NCBI GenBank assembly: GCA_945833725.1
Contig: CAMAFU010000104.1
Location: 1-6,717 of the forward strand
DNA length: 6,717 nt
Origin: an uncultured Treponema sp.
GTDB lineage: Bacteria; Spirochaetota; Spirochaetia; Treponematales; Treponemataceae
Direction: 5' to 3'
Both the position numbers and the translations under genes were made by a program. The notes beneath the pieces are model-generated. The model ran no database searches, was not told the origin of the DNA, and worked only from the letters and a program-made list of their open reading frames with translations. Positions 5,629-6,717 of this stretch are shown piece by piece; positions within the stretch are counted from its first letter, which is position 1, and each line of letters opens with the position of its first letter.

Positions 5629-6387
5629 ATGAAAAAAAAAGAAAAACAATGGTTTGAAAACGAAGAGTTCTGGAATAATTACGGCCCCATAATGTTTGAT
5701 TCTGTAAAATGGGCAGAAGCACCGGCAATAGCAGAAAAACTTTGTGCCATAGCAGGCCTAAAAAAAGGCAGTACAGTATTAGATGCAGGATGCGGCCCTG
5801 GAAGAATAAGCGTAGAACTGGCAAAACTGGGAATGGAAGTTACAGGGGTAGATTTAATAAAATCCGAACTGGAAGCGGCAAAAGACAGTGCCGAAGCAGA
5901 AGAAGTGCCATTAAAACTTATTCAGGCAGATTTACGGCAATTTACAGCGGAAACAAAATTTGACTGTGTGCTGAACCTGTACACTTCGTTCGGATATTGT
6001 GACACCATCGAAGAAGATGTACAGATTTTGCAGAAAATATATTCCAATTTACGGGACGACGGATTTTTTATACTGGAAAACTTAAGCCGGGAAACAGCAA
6101 TTTTGTATTTTACAGAAGGAGAATGGTTTCAGCGGGCAGGAAAAACAGTCCTTACACAGTTTACAGTAGAAGGTGCTTGGGAAGGCTTGCGGTCAAAGTG
6201 GATTCTAATAGACGAAAAAACAAACGAAAGAATAGAACACGAATTTGTACAGCGGCTGTATTCAGGGATTGAACTAAAAAGAATCCTTACAGGCATAGGA
6301 TTTAAATCCGTGGAAATTTACGGCGATTTTGACTTTAGCCCATACAACGAAAAAGCCCGCACAATGGTAATAGTCGCAAGAAAATAA
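5629..6387 (+). CDS. Class I SAM-dependent methyltransferase, substrate unknown
   Basis: This encodes 252 aa, typical for a stand-alone class I methyltransferase. The Rossmann-fold SAM site is clear. Motif I is VLDAGCGPGR at 50-59, the acidic residue after strand 2 is D75 (VTGVDLIKSELE), motif III includes AD at 100-101, and the motif IV region is FDCVLNLYTSFGY at 111-123. A Trp/Glu-rich N-terminal segment (QWFENEEFWNNYGPIMFD) probably covers the active site. The C-terminal half (GEWFQRAGKTVLTQF, then VQRLYSGIELKRIL) carries the variable substrate part. It has no signal peptide or membrane segment and is probably cytosolic. The start is set by GGGAGG (5614-5619), nine bases before the ATG. 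It resembles small-molecule methyltransferases in overall layout, but rRNA, lipid or cofactor substrates cannot be excluded. It is alone and divergent from flaB, so the context does not help. No convincing terminator follows directly. Confidence 0.9.
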   Translation: MKKKEKQWFENEEFWNNYGPIMFDSVKWAEAPAIAEKLCAIAGLKKGSTVLDAGCGPGRISVELAKLGMEVTGVDLIKSELEAAKDSAEAEEVPLKLIQADLRQFTAETKFDCVLNLYTSFGYCDTIEEDVQILQKIYSNLRDDGFFILENLSRETAILYFTEGEWFQRAGKTVLTQFTVEGAWEGLRSKWILIDEKTNERIEHEFVQRLYSGIELKRILTGIGFKSVEIYGDFDFSPYNEKARTMVIVARK

Positions 6388-6431
6388 AAAAACAGAAGCA
6401 AATTCCCCGATTACCAAAAAATTTTCCGGCT

Positions 6432-6543
6432 GCACCAAAAACTACTCAAAAACCGGCTTTCCGCAGTTCCGCTGTCCGCTCCATCCGCCACAGGCGGACG
6501 GCTTAGCCGCTGCTCCAATCCGGGCTAAGTTTGGCTTTGGTGC
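6432..6543. repeat. GC-rich palindromic intergenic element (possible dispersed repeat or structured RNA)
   Basis: The element is bounded by the 8-bp inverted repeat GCACCAAA (6432-6439) and TTTGGTGC (6536-6543). Inside are two perfect hairpins: TCCGCC-ACA-GGCGGA (6484-6498) and CTTAGCC/GGCTAAG (6502-6508 with 6523-6529). On the minus strand, GCGG-type motifs recur every 7-9 bases (6453-6489), and AAAGCCGG is followed by TTTTT. Its composition differs sharply from the A-rich flanks. It has the look of a small non-coding repeat (REP/MITE-like) or a conserved intergenic RNA. I cannot see other copies in this window. Confidence 0.55.
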
Positions 6544-6660
6544 GGAGAGAAACTTTTATTACCGTGCACACCCCAATTTTTCTCATAAATTTATAATGCT
6601 TAAGGCCCCGGATGGTAAAGATGTGTCTATTCCTGCAATATAGTTAAAAATCTGTCTGTG

Positions 6661-6669
6661 TGGTATACT
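6661..6669 (+). promoter_or_regulatory. Extended -10 promoter of the last gene
   Basis: TGGTATACT combines TGn with TATACT (-10 at 6664-6669). No good -35 box lies 17 nt upstream (TAGTTA). The predicted start near 6676 gives a leader of about 15 nt, just enough for the RBS at 6681-6685. Confidence 0.5.
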
Positions 6670-6690
6670 TCTGTGTACGCGGAGGTTTTT

Positions 6691-6717
6691 ATGGGAATTT
6701 ATCTAAATCCGAACAGT
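6691..6717 (+). CDS. 5' end of a CDS, probably AAA-ATPase-like/DUF1703 protein (truncated by window)
   Basis: The strong RBS GGAGG (6681-6685) lies five bases before ATG 6691, and nine codons (MGIYLNPNS) are visible before the window ends. From memory, this opening matches the start of a family that typically begins MGxYLNPxN and continues into a VDKTGLI-type motif. Those proteins combine an AAA-ATPase-like domain with a PD-(D/E)XK nuclease-like C-terminal domain. They are often present in many copies in treponemes and gut Firmicutes and Bacteroidetes, and their function is unclear. Nine residues are too few for a firm family call; that a gene starts here is more certain than its identity. 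Confidence 0.55.

Larger units (their letters stand above)
6388..6690. other. Intergenic region of about 300 bp without a convincing gene
   Basis: An A-rich spacer (6388-6430) is followed by a GC-rich palindromic element (6432-6543) and then an A/T-rich stretch with the promoter of the last gene. One + frame stays open from 6374 to the TAG at 6641. It has no ATG before 6596 and no RBS, so I do not call a gene. Confidence 0.6.

Noticed and set aside
1..6717. CRISPR array, insertion sequence or toxin-antitoxin module
   Set aside because: No regularly spaced direct repeats, transposase-like proteins or paired small toxin/antitoxin frames were seen.

Overview
The window most likely comes from a spirochaete of the genus Treponema, or a close relative. 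The strongest evidence is a core periplasmic flagellin (FlaB) on the minus strand. It has the spirochaete-type N-terminus (MVINHNMSAQFAQRSTG) and a near-canonical sigma-28 promoter. The A/T-rich composition, the intact RpoN and the start of a probable AAA-ATPase-like/DUF1703 protein also fit a host-associated treponeme. This is recognition from memory; no database search was run.

Layout, left to right. Positions 1-1200 (+) hold the 3' part of a ModF-type double ABC ATPase, cut by the window edge. Positions 1229-1380 are a self-contained tRNA-Cys(GCA) unit with its own promoter and terminator. A second hairpin and a very strong 19-bp terminator follow, up to 1482. Positions 1522-2829 (-) encode a DUF1015 protein of unknown function. 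It diverges from rpoN (2896-4440, +), the sigma-54 factor, which appears to have a TATAAT box placed so that its mRNA would be leaderless. flaB (4513-5373, -) converges on rpoN and ends at a clear terminator (4452-4492). It has a structured leader of about 65 nt and a sigma-28 promoter (5446-5472). Diverging from flaB is a class I SAM-dependent methyltransferase (5629-6387, +) of unknown substrate. Positions 6388-6690 are intergenic and contain a GC-rich, multiply palindromic element (about 6432-6543) that looks like a dispersed repeat or structured-RNA element. A new gene starts at 6691 and runs off the end; its first nine residues resemble the start of AAA-ATPase-like/DUF1703 proteins.

The genes do not form one pathway. 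Most are monocistronic, with their own promoters and alternating strands. The only functional theme is transcription and motility: rpoN and flaB are adjacent but convergent, and the flaB promoter is sigma-28-type rather than sigma-54-type, so adjacency does not imply that RpoN drives flaB. I do not see a convincing new multi-gene system. The points most worth a second look are the leaderless arrangement of rpoN, the structured flaB leader, the hairpins after tRNA-Cys and the palindromic element near the right end.
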